From Cryptomeria japonica (lineage: Eukaryota; Streptophyta; Pinopsida; Cupressales; Cupressaceae): a DNA stretch of 64,000 nucleotides. This document shows, piece after piece, positions 43,371-55,900 of this stretch. A program made the translations under genes and the position numbers. The stretch is from NCBI RefSeq assembly GCF_030272615.1, contig NC_081406.1, forward strand, positions 232,242,396 through 232,306,395, in the 5' to 3' direction. Positions within the stretch are counted from its first letter, which is position 1, and every line of letters begins with the position of its first letter. The notes under the pieces were generated by a model that had not been told where the DNA came from, made no database searches, and saw only the letters and a program-made list of their open reading frames with translations.

Positions 43371-44519
43371 ATTAAAAGGTAGCCCCATTTCGTCTACTCA
43401 TAAGCCTAAGCACGCTATAGGATTAAGGGGGTTGCATACCTCTCTCTTCAAAGGAGCATTGTTCTCAATGTTGGTCATGGATGTTTTTTCCCACAATCTT
43501 CATCTTCTCGTGTGGCATTCCCAATAGACAAATTCTTCCACTAAATGAGATACACAATGATTGTTCTAATCTTGAACTTGTTTGTGCATGTATGTAGAAT
43601 TAACTCTAGATTCAAGATGATTCTTTCATCTAGCTTTGGTAATAACGCTTGTGTAGGAATTTCGTCAACTTATAACTTTCTTTTAATAGAAACATGGATA
43701 TTAGATGTATCTTTATTGTTAGAGGTAGCTCAAGCTTGTAGGCTACACTACCTATCTTAGATACAAAATTCAATACGAACCATAATATTTTGGTGACAAC
43801 TTGTTATTCTTTGTTTGTTTCTTTTAGGATGTGTGCTTATAAGCTTACAATCTCAAGAAAACTCAATCAACTGCTTCAAAACTCCTTCAACTACGGTATT
43901 GGTCAATTGTTTCCTTCTATTTTATGTCATAGCCAAATTTTCCTTGAGTCTTGATTGCACCTATTGTTGATGATTCATGTGGACTTCCACAAATTGAACT
44001 CTTGGTAGTCCCCTTCAATGATGATGTGATAGATGTAGGAGGATATCCATATAAAGGTATAAGGAACATTTTGAAAAAATATGGAAGTTTTATACCACCA
44101 TTTGGCTAGTGGTGGCCACTCCAACCACAGAGACTACTTATGTAGAGTGAAATGATGTAGATACTCTTCCACGAGCTTATTGATGACCTTAGTTTACCCA
44201 CTTGACTAAGGATGGTATGAAGTGCCATGAGGTAATAGACTACCTAAACAAGGGAATAAATTTGTCCAAAAGTTATTAGTAAAGATAGGATCAAAATTAT
44301 TGATACTTACTCTTGGGGTACTATGTAACTTTTGTATATTCTTCATAAATATTTTTTTTCACTATACTTATTGTAAAAGGATGGGATAATATAATTAAAT
44401 GAGCGTACTTGACGAGACAATCCCCTAGTTCCATGATGTCACTCTTATTTTTACATCTTAAAAGGCTTGTGATACAATTTGTGGAAACCTCTTACCATTG
44501 CTGGCTAGGAATAACTAAA

Positions 44520-44780
44520 AGTTGCAAAAATATAAGTGTCTTAATTGTCTCCCATTTATTTCCTTGATATGCCAAATGTTTTGCCATAAATTTTGAAACA
44601 TTGCCTTTCAACCCTTCCCAAAAGAAGTCTTGTTTGATTCAATGACATTTCTTCAAAAAACAAATAGTGATCCCTAATTGTAGAACAATGTATATCTTCA
44701 AGAATCTTATGTTTTAGAGTGGAATTTTTGCTTAGGTATAATCTCACTTGATACCACAAAGTCACCCTTCAAAAAAAACT
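44520..44780 (-). pseudogene. Integrase zinc-binding region of the old Gypsy
   Basis: STLKHKILEDIHCSTIRDHY, then a frame change, then RVKRDFFWEGLKGNVSKF-like text. This matches the H..P..GH.G..KT...V.R.FFW.G pattern of Gypsy integrases in decayed form. Confidence 0.75.
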
Positions 44781-44912
44781 TAATCGAACTAGTGAGATCA
44801 TTTTGCAACTATTAAATAAGGTTTCCTTGAACCAACATTATTTTGCCTCTCCATTTTGACTTCAACCCAATCTGCTTGTAAAATTAAAATGGTGCACAAT
44901 AATGTGTTATCT

Positions 44913-45408
44913 TGTTGGACATTATGTTATCATTGATGTCAAAGGAGTTAGTGAGAATTAGATGCAATTATACTTGATCTCACATGTTGAGCTGGTGCTC
45001 GAATCTTGTATAAGGGGATTGGTGTCTCCTTGAGTTTGGTGCTTGCAAATGCAATTAGGGATTGGTGTCTCCAATAGGTTGGTGCCTACTTCATATTGCA
45101 AGTTCTTTATTATATCTCTTATGAGGCTAGATTTGGATAGTTGATCCAAGCAACTATTCTCATCGTGGTTTTTCCATTCTGGGTTTCCACACAAATCCAA
45201 TGTTTAGTTGCATGAATATGTGTTTATATTGATCATTTGATAAGTTTCTTCATAGTTAAAGAAATACTAGTAAATGCTACTAATGATGATTTGGGTTTGA
45301 GGCTAGTTGTGATGCTTGGAGAAGTTATTAATGATGATTAATGTTGAATTAATTTGGAATTGACATATAATGATTCACCCCGCTCTCAATATATTTGTGT
45401 GCTTAACA
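44913..45408 (+). mobile_element. Small solo LTR (TGTTGGACAT...CTTAACA)
   Basis: 496 bp. The flanks are TATCT (44908-44912) and CATCT (45409-45413), four of five matching. It contains the GTTTTTCCATTCTGGGTTTCC and TGATTCACCCCGCTCTC segments typical of a plant Copia LTR type. It separates the integrase and RNase H parts of the old Gypsy, and the reading resumes on both sides. Confidence 0.65.
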
Positions 45409-45534
45409 CATCTTTCTCATCCTTCTTAGCTAGTGCATCAACCATAATATTCTACTTCCCTTTCTTAAAGGAGATTCCAAAGTTATAACTCAATATCTTA
45501 GTGACCCATTTTTGTTGCTCTTCATATAATTGTT

Positions 45535-45957
45535 TTGGATTAAGGCAAACATAGGTTTTGAAGGGACCTGAAACCCTTTACAAAAGAAGATCCGTTTAGA
45601 CTTAACAAGACATTAAGTCAAAACCGATCACAACAACAAAACAACCCCATAGAAGACAAATACAATGTAATATCGATGGAGTAGAGAGAAAGCGAACCAA
45701 GGAAAGAGTTCCCAAAAACAAAGACATGGGTTTTAATAGTAGGCTCCCACAACCTGAACCAAAACTAGAGAAAGACCAGAAAATCCAGCCAAGGCAAAAA
45801 TTAAAGATAAAACCTTAAAGCCCAGCAAAAGAAAAAATGGGACCAAGTCCACAAAATGGGTTTTACCAATAAGCTCCCACAACCTGAAAGAAAAGCTACT
45901 AAAAACCAACAAGTAGCCAAAGATTAGAGAGAAGACCAAAGAAACTCCAGCCATAAA
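45535..45957 (-). mobile_element. 423-bp SINE- or LINE-tail-like insertion with 17-bp duplication
   Basis: CTCTTCATATAATTGTT stands at both 45518-45534 and 45958-45974, and the Gypsy host reads through when one copy is removed. The long, non-5-bp duplication indicates target-primed integration. On the minus strand the insert starts ATGGCTGGAG and ends with a TTTCAGGTCCCTTCAAAACC segment like plant LINE 3' ends, with no clear poly(A). It contains an internal repeat, TGGGTTTTA...AAGCTCCCACAACCTGAA. Confidence 0.75.
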
Positions 45958-47639
45958 CTCTTCATATAATTGTTGCTCTAAAAATTTTTTAGGTTATCAT
46001 GATTTGTCTTAACTTTGAAGTATTTACCCATTAGATATGTCCACTACCATTTCACGACATGGAGAATATTTAACATTTCTTTCTCATAAATGGGTTCGAG
46101 TTGATTCTTACCTAGGTTTGTTGATGACTTTCATAAGCAATGAGCCTACCTTCTTATATAAAAATCTCTCCTGTATAGAGTGGTACCCTTTAATTTGTCA
46201 AATATTGTATTAGCTAACTCATTCCAATGAAAACCATCCTTCTCCAACTTAGCTATGAGTAGTATTGTTGTGTGGGCATAATTCTTCACAAATTTTATGT
46301 ACTATCCATTGAATCTTATGAATCATCCCAAGTTCTTAATGGTTGTAGGAATAGGTCACTCTATCATAGTCTTGATTTTGTTAGGATTAACCTTTACTTC
46401 TCAATGAGATACTTTGTGACCTAGGTACTCCACCTTTTTGAGACTAAACACACACTTTAAAGATTTAGCTTAAAGTTGACCTATTATTTTTAATGCATGA
46501 TGTACAAAGTGCAAATGCTCTTCCCATGTTGTGATATAAATCAATATATCATTGAAGTACACTTATACAAACTTCTTTGAAATCAACTGAAAGAGGAAAT
46601 TCGTCAAACTTTGAAATGTAGATGGAACACTGGTAAGATCAAATGACATAACTAGAAACTCACAATAACCCTAATGATTTGTAAGTGTTTCTTTTGATAA
46701 TATATTTCTCCTTTATTTTGAATTGATGATAAATTGATCTAAGATCAAGCTGTGTGTAAAACATAGCTCAATTAATTTAATGAAGTGTCAATTTGTAGAA
46801 TATGGAACTTATATTTGATGGTGTGCTCATTGATCTTCCTATAGTCTAGACACATGTGCTAAGTGTAATAAGCACTTTGGTAATCCCTAATGGTACTTGC
46901 CTCTAACACCTCTTGAACTATCTTCTTAATATCACTTTTTTGTTTATATGAGTACCCATAACATATAACTTAGGGTGGTTGGATCCCTACTAGTAGTTGA
47001 ATGACATATTCCAATTCCCTTCAGGAGGTTTTTCTTTAGGTATGTCTCTAGAAACCTCTTAAGTGAAAATCAGCACCTACTTGCAAATCTAGATAGGTTG
47101 GAGCATTTTATTGATAGATGGAGCATTTTATTGATAGATTGCCAATAATAATAATAGCTTGTAAATCTAGATAGGTCAGAATAATTAAAGAAGTTCTCAC
47201 CATAATTAATAGTAAATCTATTCATGGTTATATTAATTGAGAGCGAGGATATCCCCAATGGAAAAAATATTGGGAACAAATAATGAGAAATTTTGAGGAA
47301 AGGAATGAAAGACATTAGATCCTTCATAATTTTGCTAAATTTCTTTAGGAACATATTGGAGACACTTTCTTTTGTTCCTCTTCAAAAAAGGATCATTGCA
47401 TTTGGACCCATATTCATTCAAGAATCTCTCTGTGGGATTATCTTATGCATTATAGGATCAATAAGATCAAATTCCTAACATTAATTGGAGCTTGATCTAG
47501 AACCCACACTTGATTCTTAAGATTAACTACTTTTGGTGGATAATGGCACATAAAAAGACAATATATAGAAAAGAGGTTTCCAATTCATAAATAGATGCAG
47601 TCATGTTACCATGCCAAGGAAACTTATTGATCATCTAAT

Positions 47640-48470
47640 GCTTCATTGCTCCTACTCAGAGAAGTTTGGTCTAATAGTCTCCAATCCATCCTCTATCATT
47701 TGAATTTCTATGATTCAATAATAGATTTCATGACTAGCTATTATAATTAGCCTCCTTTCTCCCATAATATCATTATGGATTTGTAGAAACAAATTCCTCT
47801 CTTTTTGGCTTATGGCCTATGGAAAGAAACAAACTATTACATATTTAGGGATCAAAAGAAGAATAGAAAGGAGCTTTTTTTTATGTACTCTTCAGAGCAT
47901 TAACAAGAATATAATCTCAAGACAATATGGCTACTCTACAAACTTGATATCCTACAAATATTTAAGAATCAATCAAAATTGGGGAATCATCCATGATCTT
48001 TTCAAGATCAACTGGATAAAAATTATTGAAAGAAAAAGTTCCATATGGACAACCCTAGAGATATGATAGATTAAACTAATTTTTTATGGTTTTTCTATAG
48101 GGAAAACCTAGAGAGGCAACTTAAAGAGGTTTTATAAGATGTGTCAAAGGAAAGTTTTTTGGTGGTTTTGCTAAGAACTTTGGCAAGAACTCCAATAATG
48201 TTGCTAAAGTAATGATGGTTTGGTGGGACATTAGAAGAATTAAATATGGGAGACATACCAAAATTGAAATAGAGGGAGACATAAACTTGATCATTCAAAT
48301 ACTAGATGGGAAAGTTTGATCTCCTGTAGAATAAGAGACATAATGGAAGATAACATATTTATGCTAAGGAGATTCAACCAAGTCAAAATACAACATGTTT
48401 ACCATGAAGGAAAATCGGTTGCTACTGCAATGTGTATTTGGGGCTTAAATTACATGGATTAGACCTGTTG
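47640..48470 (+). pseudogene. LINE fragment: C-terminal RNase H-like domain
   Basis: Plus-strand frames give GLWKETNYYIFRDQKKN (the W..W..RN.R.F motif before the terminal domain). Then come RCVKGKFFGGFAKNFG and IRRIKYGRHTKIEIEGDINL with IIQILDG, which follow the RNase H-like (RVT_3) domain found at the end of plant LINEs and related genes (IEGDS..II). Frameshifts and stops break it. Confidence 0.55.
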
Positions 48471-48487
48471 ATCTTTTGTGAATCTCT

Positions 48488-48514
48488 CCCCCCCCTCCCC
48501 CCCCCCTCCACCCC
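48488..48514. repeat. C-rich tract
   Basis: C8-T-C10-T-CC-A-CCCC. The opposite strand is a G-run that could form quadruplex structures. Similar runs occur in the TGATTCACCCC part of Copia-type LTRs. Confidence 0.8.
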
Positions 48515-49429
48515 AAAATAAAGAAATTATTTCAGGTGAAAGGCTGCAAGCTATTAATTTTGAAAAGAAAAATTAACAAACTGACTTTAAGGTTTAAGGC
48601 CCAGAATGAAAGTACTAAGGAGGAGATATAAGAATGGTGAAGAGCTGTTGGGTGGCTCTTGTTGGAAATACATGTTGTCATTAATGCCAAACTGATGTTT
48701 GACATTACATATTGTCCCTAATGATATTTGGGGAGTTGTTTCTATGGTCATTAATGTTGTTGATTTTACTATTGCTAATGTTGTTGATGTTGCTAATAGG
48801 TGGTTATATGTAGAGTTTGTATGCAATACTGAAGGTTGATAGTTGTAGTTTATTTGGGTTATGAATACACTCTATTTGAGATATTCTATTGCTATCAGTG
48901 AAGCTAATGTGATGTTATAATGAAGATATATTTTGGATGAATACTGATGATGATAGTTGAGGATGCGTTCTCACTGGTCGCGAAACTCTGTCTAGCCAAT
49001 GGTGTTTTTGGAAGCTTTTGCAATATAATGAGTTTTGATATGCAAGAAAGATTATTTAATGTATTCTTGGAAGAATGCCCTACATTCCCGTACTATTGAG
49101 AATTTGGTCTTGTGAATTTGGACTTAATGTTTATGCTTTGTGAACATGGCACTGCTATCTTTCCAAGTTCCTATTGTTGTAGCTGAAGTGGTTGTGATGG
49201 TTGTTTGCTGATAGTTTGGCTATTTGTTATAAGTGATTTGACTGTTTAGGAAATGCTCTGCATTCTTCCACATTGATTGTTCAAGTGCTACAACTTGGAG
49301 GACATATGTCTATTGCAAATGTGTTGTTGATGGTTGTCATTAATGGTTGTCATTGATGTCAACATATTGTTCTGAGATTGGCCTCTTATGTTGGTGATCC
49401 AAAAGATGTGTTCTTGAAATCTTTGGTAA

Positions 49430-51074
49430 TGTGTGGGGGAAAAAGTGACACTAAGCAAACATGCCCTAATCTCACTTTCAATCACACACTTGTGGAATAC
49501 GAAAGAGCCTAGAGGTATCACACAATTGGCTACTTCTTTTTGTGGAAGAGAGAGCCACGGGCTACCTATTAGTATTTCTATTCCTTTGTTGCAAATGATA
49601 GATAAAATGATGCAAGTTCAATCCCAAACCCCAAAGTGCAAGTATGAACTAATAACAAGATTTGCAGAATTGAACTTAAATAATGGAAAGTTGTAAACAC
49701 AAGGACAAGGAAAGAATGCAAATGCGTACCCGGTGTTAAAATTTGAGTGAAAATGTTCGGGATGGGGGCGCGGGCGCCACTGTCCTGATTCTGCCCCTGA
49801 AACTGCTCCGGAAACTACTGTTTTGCACTCTGGAAAAGCTGTCAAAAATGCTGAAAATGCTGTTTGTCAGGAGGACCAGGGCGCCCAGCGCCCCTGTCCA
49901 GGGAGGACCAGGGCGCCCCACGCCCCTGTCCTGATCTTCTGCTCCGAAACTTGGTGTGAAGTTCGGTCTCAATCTGCTTCTCCCGGATCTGCAACCTGCG
50001 GCGTTGTCCGAGTCCCGAAACCTCCACTTATATCTGAAAAGGGTATGGTGGGCGGCTATATAGGGTTTTGCCTTAGTCAAACCCCCGCTTTGGTGATTTC
50101 CACCTCTACGAATAGCCAAGTTGTATTGTAAAAGTAATGTGTGTGCAGACCTTGTGTGTGTGCAAGATCCTAAAATGAAAGTAAGCAAGCTAGAGCAACC
50201 TAGAAAGTAAACCCTAATTGCTTGTAAATGATAATGTAAATGCTCCAAATCAAGATACAAAGTGATCTAAAGCATGAATACAAATGATATAATGAGGCTT
50301 ATGCAAAGACATGAAAACAACATGAAATCATACCCAACCCCAAGGGAGGGGTACAAGCCAATCTTCAGTCGGTGATCCCCTATTGCTTTTCAATGTCTTC
50401 AAAGACCTAAATGGATGAATGAAATTGATGAATGCTTGATGGATGGATGTTGAATGTTGTTGAAGTCTTCAAAGATCTGCTCTTTCGCTGCATATCAGGT
50501 CCTTGAAACCAATATTCGGCTCCTTTCAAATGAAGAAAGAGAGCTCTTATGTATGAAACCCTAGGTCTTAATTTCAACTTTTGGCCGACCTAGAGATTGA
50601 ATATCCCGCCAATTTCTTGGGGTTAAGCTTTATTTTATGATTGGATCGTGCCCCTAAAATTTCAGGAAAAATGTCCGGGACCATGTGCACGCCGGGCGCC
50701 ATGGTCCCGACAACTTTTCACCAAATTTTCAGGGCCGTCGGATATGATGATTTTAGAGCGAATCCCAAAGTTACAGCTGATTTCGAGATGTTTTGACCCC
50801 CGAAATCAAGCCCCCAAGTTCAAAATAGGACCTAATTAGGGTTTTTGATTAAATGATGTATTGGAGGAATAAAATGAAAAGGGGCACACTTTAATGAAAG
50901 GGCCCAACTTTATGATGTGGAAGATGATGAAATAGAACCTTAGACCTAATTAATTTAATTAATTAAGTGCTAAAGGGGAAATGCAATGCAAAATGCAAAA
51001 TGCGCCAAGGCGGGTGCTAAACTAGGTGTGAAATTGTACCACCCTAGCAAGTGCGTACAATTTACGACGCTACA
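49430..51074 (-). repeat. 3' LTR of the Tat-like element
   Basis: On the minus strand it starts TGTAGCGTCGTAAATTG and ends CCCCCACACA. A TATA box (CCTATATAGCC on the minus strand, about 50054-50064) and GC-rich inverted words are present: GGACCAGGGCG with CGCCCCTGTCC at 49874-49940, and 10-bp perfect arms CGGGACCATG/CATGGTCCCG around a 14-nt loop at about 50674-50707. Confidence 0.93.
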
Positions 51075-52907
51075 TTTAGCCCCCACTTTAGCGGTCATAT
51101 GAACACTACGTGCATATGCAAGCTAAAGTACCGAAAAGTAAACATTATTTGAAAAAGGATATATCCATAAGTTGTCGAACGAAGCCCCCAGCGGTATCTG
51201 CAGTACACAGTTAGGAACCGCACCCTACAAAACACACGTTAGATCACAAAATCACCTAATGCTTACTAAGGAAGGTGATGAAAATTCAAGGGTAGCTATA
51301 TGCCCCCCCTGTTTCGGCTTGCTAATTTTAGTGAGTTGAAACAGGGTATCATGTTTACCACTTCGAATTGTTAAAGAAGATTGATGACAAATGCTCACAA
51401 GAAGATTTGATATGAGATCAAAAACTAATGGAGAATCATTTGGTAAGAAAGAGGACTAAATCTCAATTCCAACACAAAGAGTGTGAGGATTTGAGAGTTC
51501 TCTAACACAAGATGAAGGATGTGAATGGAAACAAAATGCAAAGAGAAGAAAAGAAAGGAAAAAAGCATGAATACACACATTGGTGATCCATGAGAAGAAT
51601 AGTGAGAGAGAAAACATGGACTTCTCGCCCCTAGATGTTGTCTAGGTGATCCATGGGACAAAGGACATGGAAAACTAGCCCCTAGAGTCTGTCTAGGTGA
51701 TCCATGTAAGGGAGGAGAGTGAGAAAGTCTAGCCTTATGCCGCTAGTTCCACTCAACCTCGTGCATGTGTGTGTAAGTGAGGTTAGAAGCACCTCATAGG
51801 AGTCTATGCCCGAGTATGCTACAACCTGTATATGTATAGTACAAAAGCGTGACATCTCGCTCTAAGAGTCTATGCTCTGGTTCCGAGAATAATCACCTTG
51901 CATAAAAGAAAAATGGAGACATCTCGCTCTAAGAGTCTGTGCTCTGGTTCCAAGAATGACCCATTGCTCAAAAAAGTGTAATGTTTATGTCATAAGCAAA
52001 GTAGAACAAGGATACCTACCTTCATCACAAAAGAAGATACCCCAAAAATGCAACAATGTCATAGATCCAAGCAAGGGAGTTTTTTACTCTTTAAGCAAGG
52101 ATAAGATAGTTGAAAAAGGGATATCTTGTAGTATGTGTAAAGGAGATCCTTAGAGGAGAAGAGATCTTTGTACAAAAGACACCTATCCCCGAGAGGAATT
52201 GTCTTAGACAAATATAGCATCTTCTAGAATAAGACAAAGAAGAGAATAAGAATGCAATACTTCCTTCTTTTGCGAGGTGAAAGTGATTCTTAATGAAGGA
52301 TGACGCTCTTTTCAACCCAATCGGGAGAGTGAATCCATTATGGATGTATTTTACCAAGTGCAAAAGAGGTTGTAGTCAAGGACTTATACCTCTTGTAAGA
52401 GAGAATCCTTGAACAAACAACAACAAATGCATACAAGGAATAACATCAAGTAATAAAGTTCACACCATCCACGAAATAGGAAAAAGTGGATCCTTAGATA
52501 AAAATAAGGAAAGATCATTGCTTCCCAAGGATAAGGACAATGAGAAGGACTTACACAATCTTCTAGGGAGAGATTTAGAAATAAGAAAAATGTACTACAT
52601 ACTCTCATGAGTTCATGCAAGAAAGACATTAGTGTATGTAAAATGCTCCTCACAAGAAGTGGGTAAGGTAAGAAAGAGAATACACATCTTCTCCCATATC
52701 TAGGAAAAGAGGATTCTAAAGAAAACATGATCAATATTTCCACATTATTACCCCATAGGAACAAGGGATAACATAGAAAAATTAGGCTATTATGTTGCTT
52801 CAAAAATATGATTGCACTTGAAATTGTACCATCATGAATGACAATGAGCCCCCAGTAAATGAGCTACCAATGTCACATAATGATGAGCAACATAATAGCC
52901 ATTAATG
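51075..52907 (-). other. 3' non-coding region and polypurine tract of the Tat-like element
   Basis: AAAGTGGGGGCTAAATG next to the LTR is the polypurine tract. Two local duplications occur: CTAGATGTTGTCTAGGTGATC-like units at about 51630 and 51680, and GACATCTCGCTCTAAGAGTCT at about 51850 and 51917. No ORF of note was found. This is where RT-INT would lie in an autonomous relative. Confidence 0.7.
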
Positions 52908-55900
52908 TTATTTAAAGACATGATAGATTGAATGAGGTATTTGAATATGACATGTTAAATGCTCAACTATAAGTGAGATCAAAAACATGTATAAAATGAT
53001 AAAAATTGAAGAAGAAAAGTCACAAGAAATCTTAGAAGAGGGATGAGTGTAATTTATTAGAGCCTTATCCCTGGAGGAAAGGACTTTATGATGAATAGGA
53101 GATAAAGATTCATAAGTGGATTTAGAAATTTGAGGGGAGTCATAAAGAGATTTGTTCATCACCAAGATTTCCTTATGAGGGGAATGAGAGTTGATAGAAG
53201 TAGAAGATGATTTAGTTGAAGTGAGATCATCATCACTACTAAATATAGCATTCACATTGAGAGATGGTCTTTTAGATGCTTTGGTGGGCTTAGAAAGATT
53301 ATATCCAAGTCCAAATGAATATTCATGCATGTTATGTTCTAAAGGAACTTTAATTCCTTGTTCATTTGCGCCACAACCTTTTCCACTATAGCCACTCTTA
53401 GCCAAAATGTGAAAACCACGACCATAACGATTAGCCATTTCAGAAAGAAAAGGTGGTTTTTCATAAGACAAAGAATCAAATTCTTCAGAATTAGAGGTGT
53501 GAGGAGAAGAAGTTTGAGTAGAGGCCACGAAATTATTGCTCATAGGTTCAGGTAAGACTGATTGATCTCTAGTTTCTTCCTTCTTTTTAACTTTAAGCTC
53601 TCTAGGAGGAACCCTATACTCACCTACAAAGGTGGGATTGAAATCAAGGGATCCCCAATCGTCTTCTACGAGAACCTTCTCAGGATAAAAAGCCTTTTCA
53701 TGTGTAGATTCAAGTTGAGAAGAATCTTCTTCAGGAACTTCAGACTCATCCAAAGAATTTTGATTATCAGAGGGTAATGATTCATCCATAGGTATCTTGT
53801 TTAACAAGTCATCACTCGAAGAGGAAGGCTTAGAAGAACTCCCTTTGGAAGTAGATGTTTGCAAACAAGCTTGAAAATTAGTATCACCTATCAAGGTATA
53901 TGTCTTATTATTATAAATAAATTTAACTTGTCTATGCAATGTAGAGGGGACAACTTGCATACTGTGAATCCAAGGTCTCCCTAATAACAAATTGTATGTT
54001 AGATTTCCCGACATAACATGGATAGGAGTAGGCAAAGTAACAGGTCCCACTGTGATGGGTAAGGTGATAATACCTAATGAAGACTTAGCCACATTATCAA
54101 AGCCTCGAATGGGACGAGAGTCAGGCTCAATAAGGGATGTATCCACATTCATCTTATGCAATAGATTAATGCTACACACATTAAGGCCAGAACCATTATC
54201 TACCAGTGTTCGTCTTATAGCAGTGTCATTTATGATAACCACAATCATCAAGGGATCATATTGATGTTGAATTTCACTAGTAGGCAACTCATCTTGAGTA
54301 AACACAATTTGAGCTTTAGGATTCATCACAGAGTTAACCAAAGACACTATATTACTAGATGTATTAGGTGGAGGAACATTCAAATCTTTCAAGGCATCTT
54401 GTAACATTCCATGATGAGCGGAAGAAGTTTGAACTAAATCCCAAATAGAAATCTTAGCCGGAGTAGTTTTAAGTTGTTCTATGAGATCATAGTCCTTACC
54501 AAGAACTTGTGAAATACGAGGAGCTTGAGGAAGAATAGGTTGGGAAGGAGGAAGTGAAGTTGGGATAACTGGAGGAGGATTAGGTTGCCTATTATTTCTA
54601 GTATGATAAGTATGGGCAACCGCATGATAAATCTCTCTAGTTAATTGCTTAGCATACTCATAAGGGCTCTTAGTAGAATAACCTCCTTGCACAGTAATAA
54701 TAGGTTTGTTAGGAGTGAAAAAAGAATCATTAGCATAACCACCTTGAACCACTAAGATAGGCTTATTTAAAGGTTGAGAATTTTGAGAAGGACAAGCACC
54801 TTGGACAGTGAAGAGAGGTTTGTTAGGTGTTTCATTCACATGTATCAAATTGATTGAGGATGGTTTAGAGGAGTGAACAAAAGTGTTGGAAGAATTATTG
54901 ATAGTCTTCTCTTGCACTAAAATCTCATCATGGATTAAATCAATTTCAGGAGAGAGACAAGGGGTAGGCATTGATGTTCTAGTAGGCAGAGTAATACTAG
55001 GAAAGGTCATATCATCCTCTATCATCAAAGGATCTACATGGTGAATAAACTCTCTAGGAGAAGGATCAACATTACTCTCTAAAGTCTCACTTTTGAGAGG
55101 GAGATCTTTGAAAGAGATGTTAACCATCTTGCTTTGAACTAGGGTTTCCTTATGAGTAGAACCAAGTTGAGGAGAGGGAGAATAATTGAGATTCAAGGAA
55201 GGTGAGAAACTATCAAGGGAGTTTTCAATCTTGATTTCATCCCCTTTGGCTAGGGTTCTCTCATGGGGAAGAGAATAATCTACACCTTCTTCTAATGGTT
55301 CATCCCAAATAGTGAGGTTGTTGAAAGGAATGTTTGAAGTATTGTCAATTTCGGGAGAGGAGATAACATTGTTTATTAATTCCTCATTCTTAGGAGAGAG
55401 AGCATCAATAGATGTGTTAAACTCATCCTCTTTCCTCAAAATATGTTCAATATGATCTTTAGGGGAGAGAGAATTAAGGAAATTGCTTATTATTTCATCT
55501 TCTTTCTCTAAGGGATGCTTATGGGTAAGACAAACTTTAGGAGAAGGGTAAGCATTTATCATTAATTCATCATCTCTAGTGGGAATTTTGTTGGAAAAGG
55601 AAATGCCATCACTAGGAAATGTAGGGATAATGTCATCTTCTTGCACAAAAGGATCCTCATGAAGGGAGCGTTTTTTAGGAGGAACATGAACATATTTCTC
55701 CAAAGATTCATGCTTAGGAAGGAGATCTTTGAAAGAAGTGTTCATAACCTCTTGTTGCACTAACATGCCTCCATTGGAAGGACCAACTTTAGGAGAAAAT
55801 AAGTCAATGTCCATCAATTCCTTTTCACTTAGAGAGGCATCATGTAGGGAAGGTGAAGTAACATTAAGAAAGGTGTTTATGATATCATTCTCTTCCTCTA

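Larger units (their letters stand above)
43960..47060 (-). mobile_element. Old degenerate Ty3/Gypsy pol, minus strand
   Basis: Read right to left: RT entry (EYVIQLL, VQEVLEAS, about 46960-46870), HMCLDYRKINEHTIKYKF (about 46860), the palm with FNDILIYI replacing YVDD-like FDDILIYS (about 46540), the thumb (KVEYLGHKVSH), the RNase H end (QQKWVTKILSYNFGI and DALAKKDE, about 45500-45425), the integrase zinc-binding part (44780-44520) and core fragments (44480-43960). Many stops and frameshifts. It is split by the Copia-type LTR at 44913 and the SINE-like insert at 45535. LTRs were not identified. Confidence 0.8.

Noticed and set aside
44913..45408. Perfect target duplication for the small Copia-type LTR
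   Set aside because: Flanks match at only four of five positions (TATCT and CATCT). Kept as probable, not certain.
49736..50260. 174-codon open frame inside the Tat-like LTR, with a shorter match in the second LTR
   Set aside because: It covers the GC-rich inverted words and TATA region. The homologous frame in the other LTR is shortened by stops, so no conserved protein.
54200..54230. D-N-G-S in the Tat-like protease as a dead active site
   Set aside because: As far as I know DNGS-type motifs are normal in Tat/Ogre-lineage retropepsins, so the change from DTG is not evidence of inactivation.
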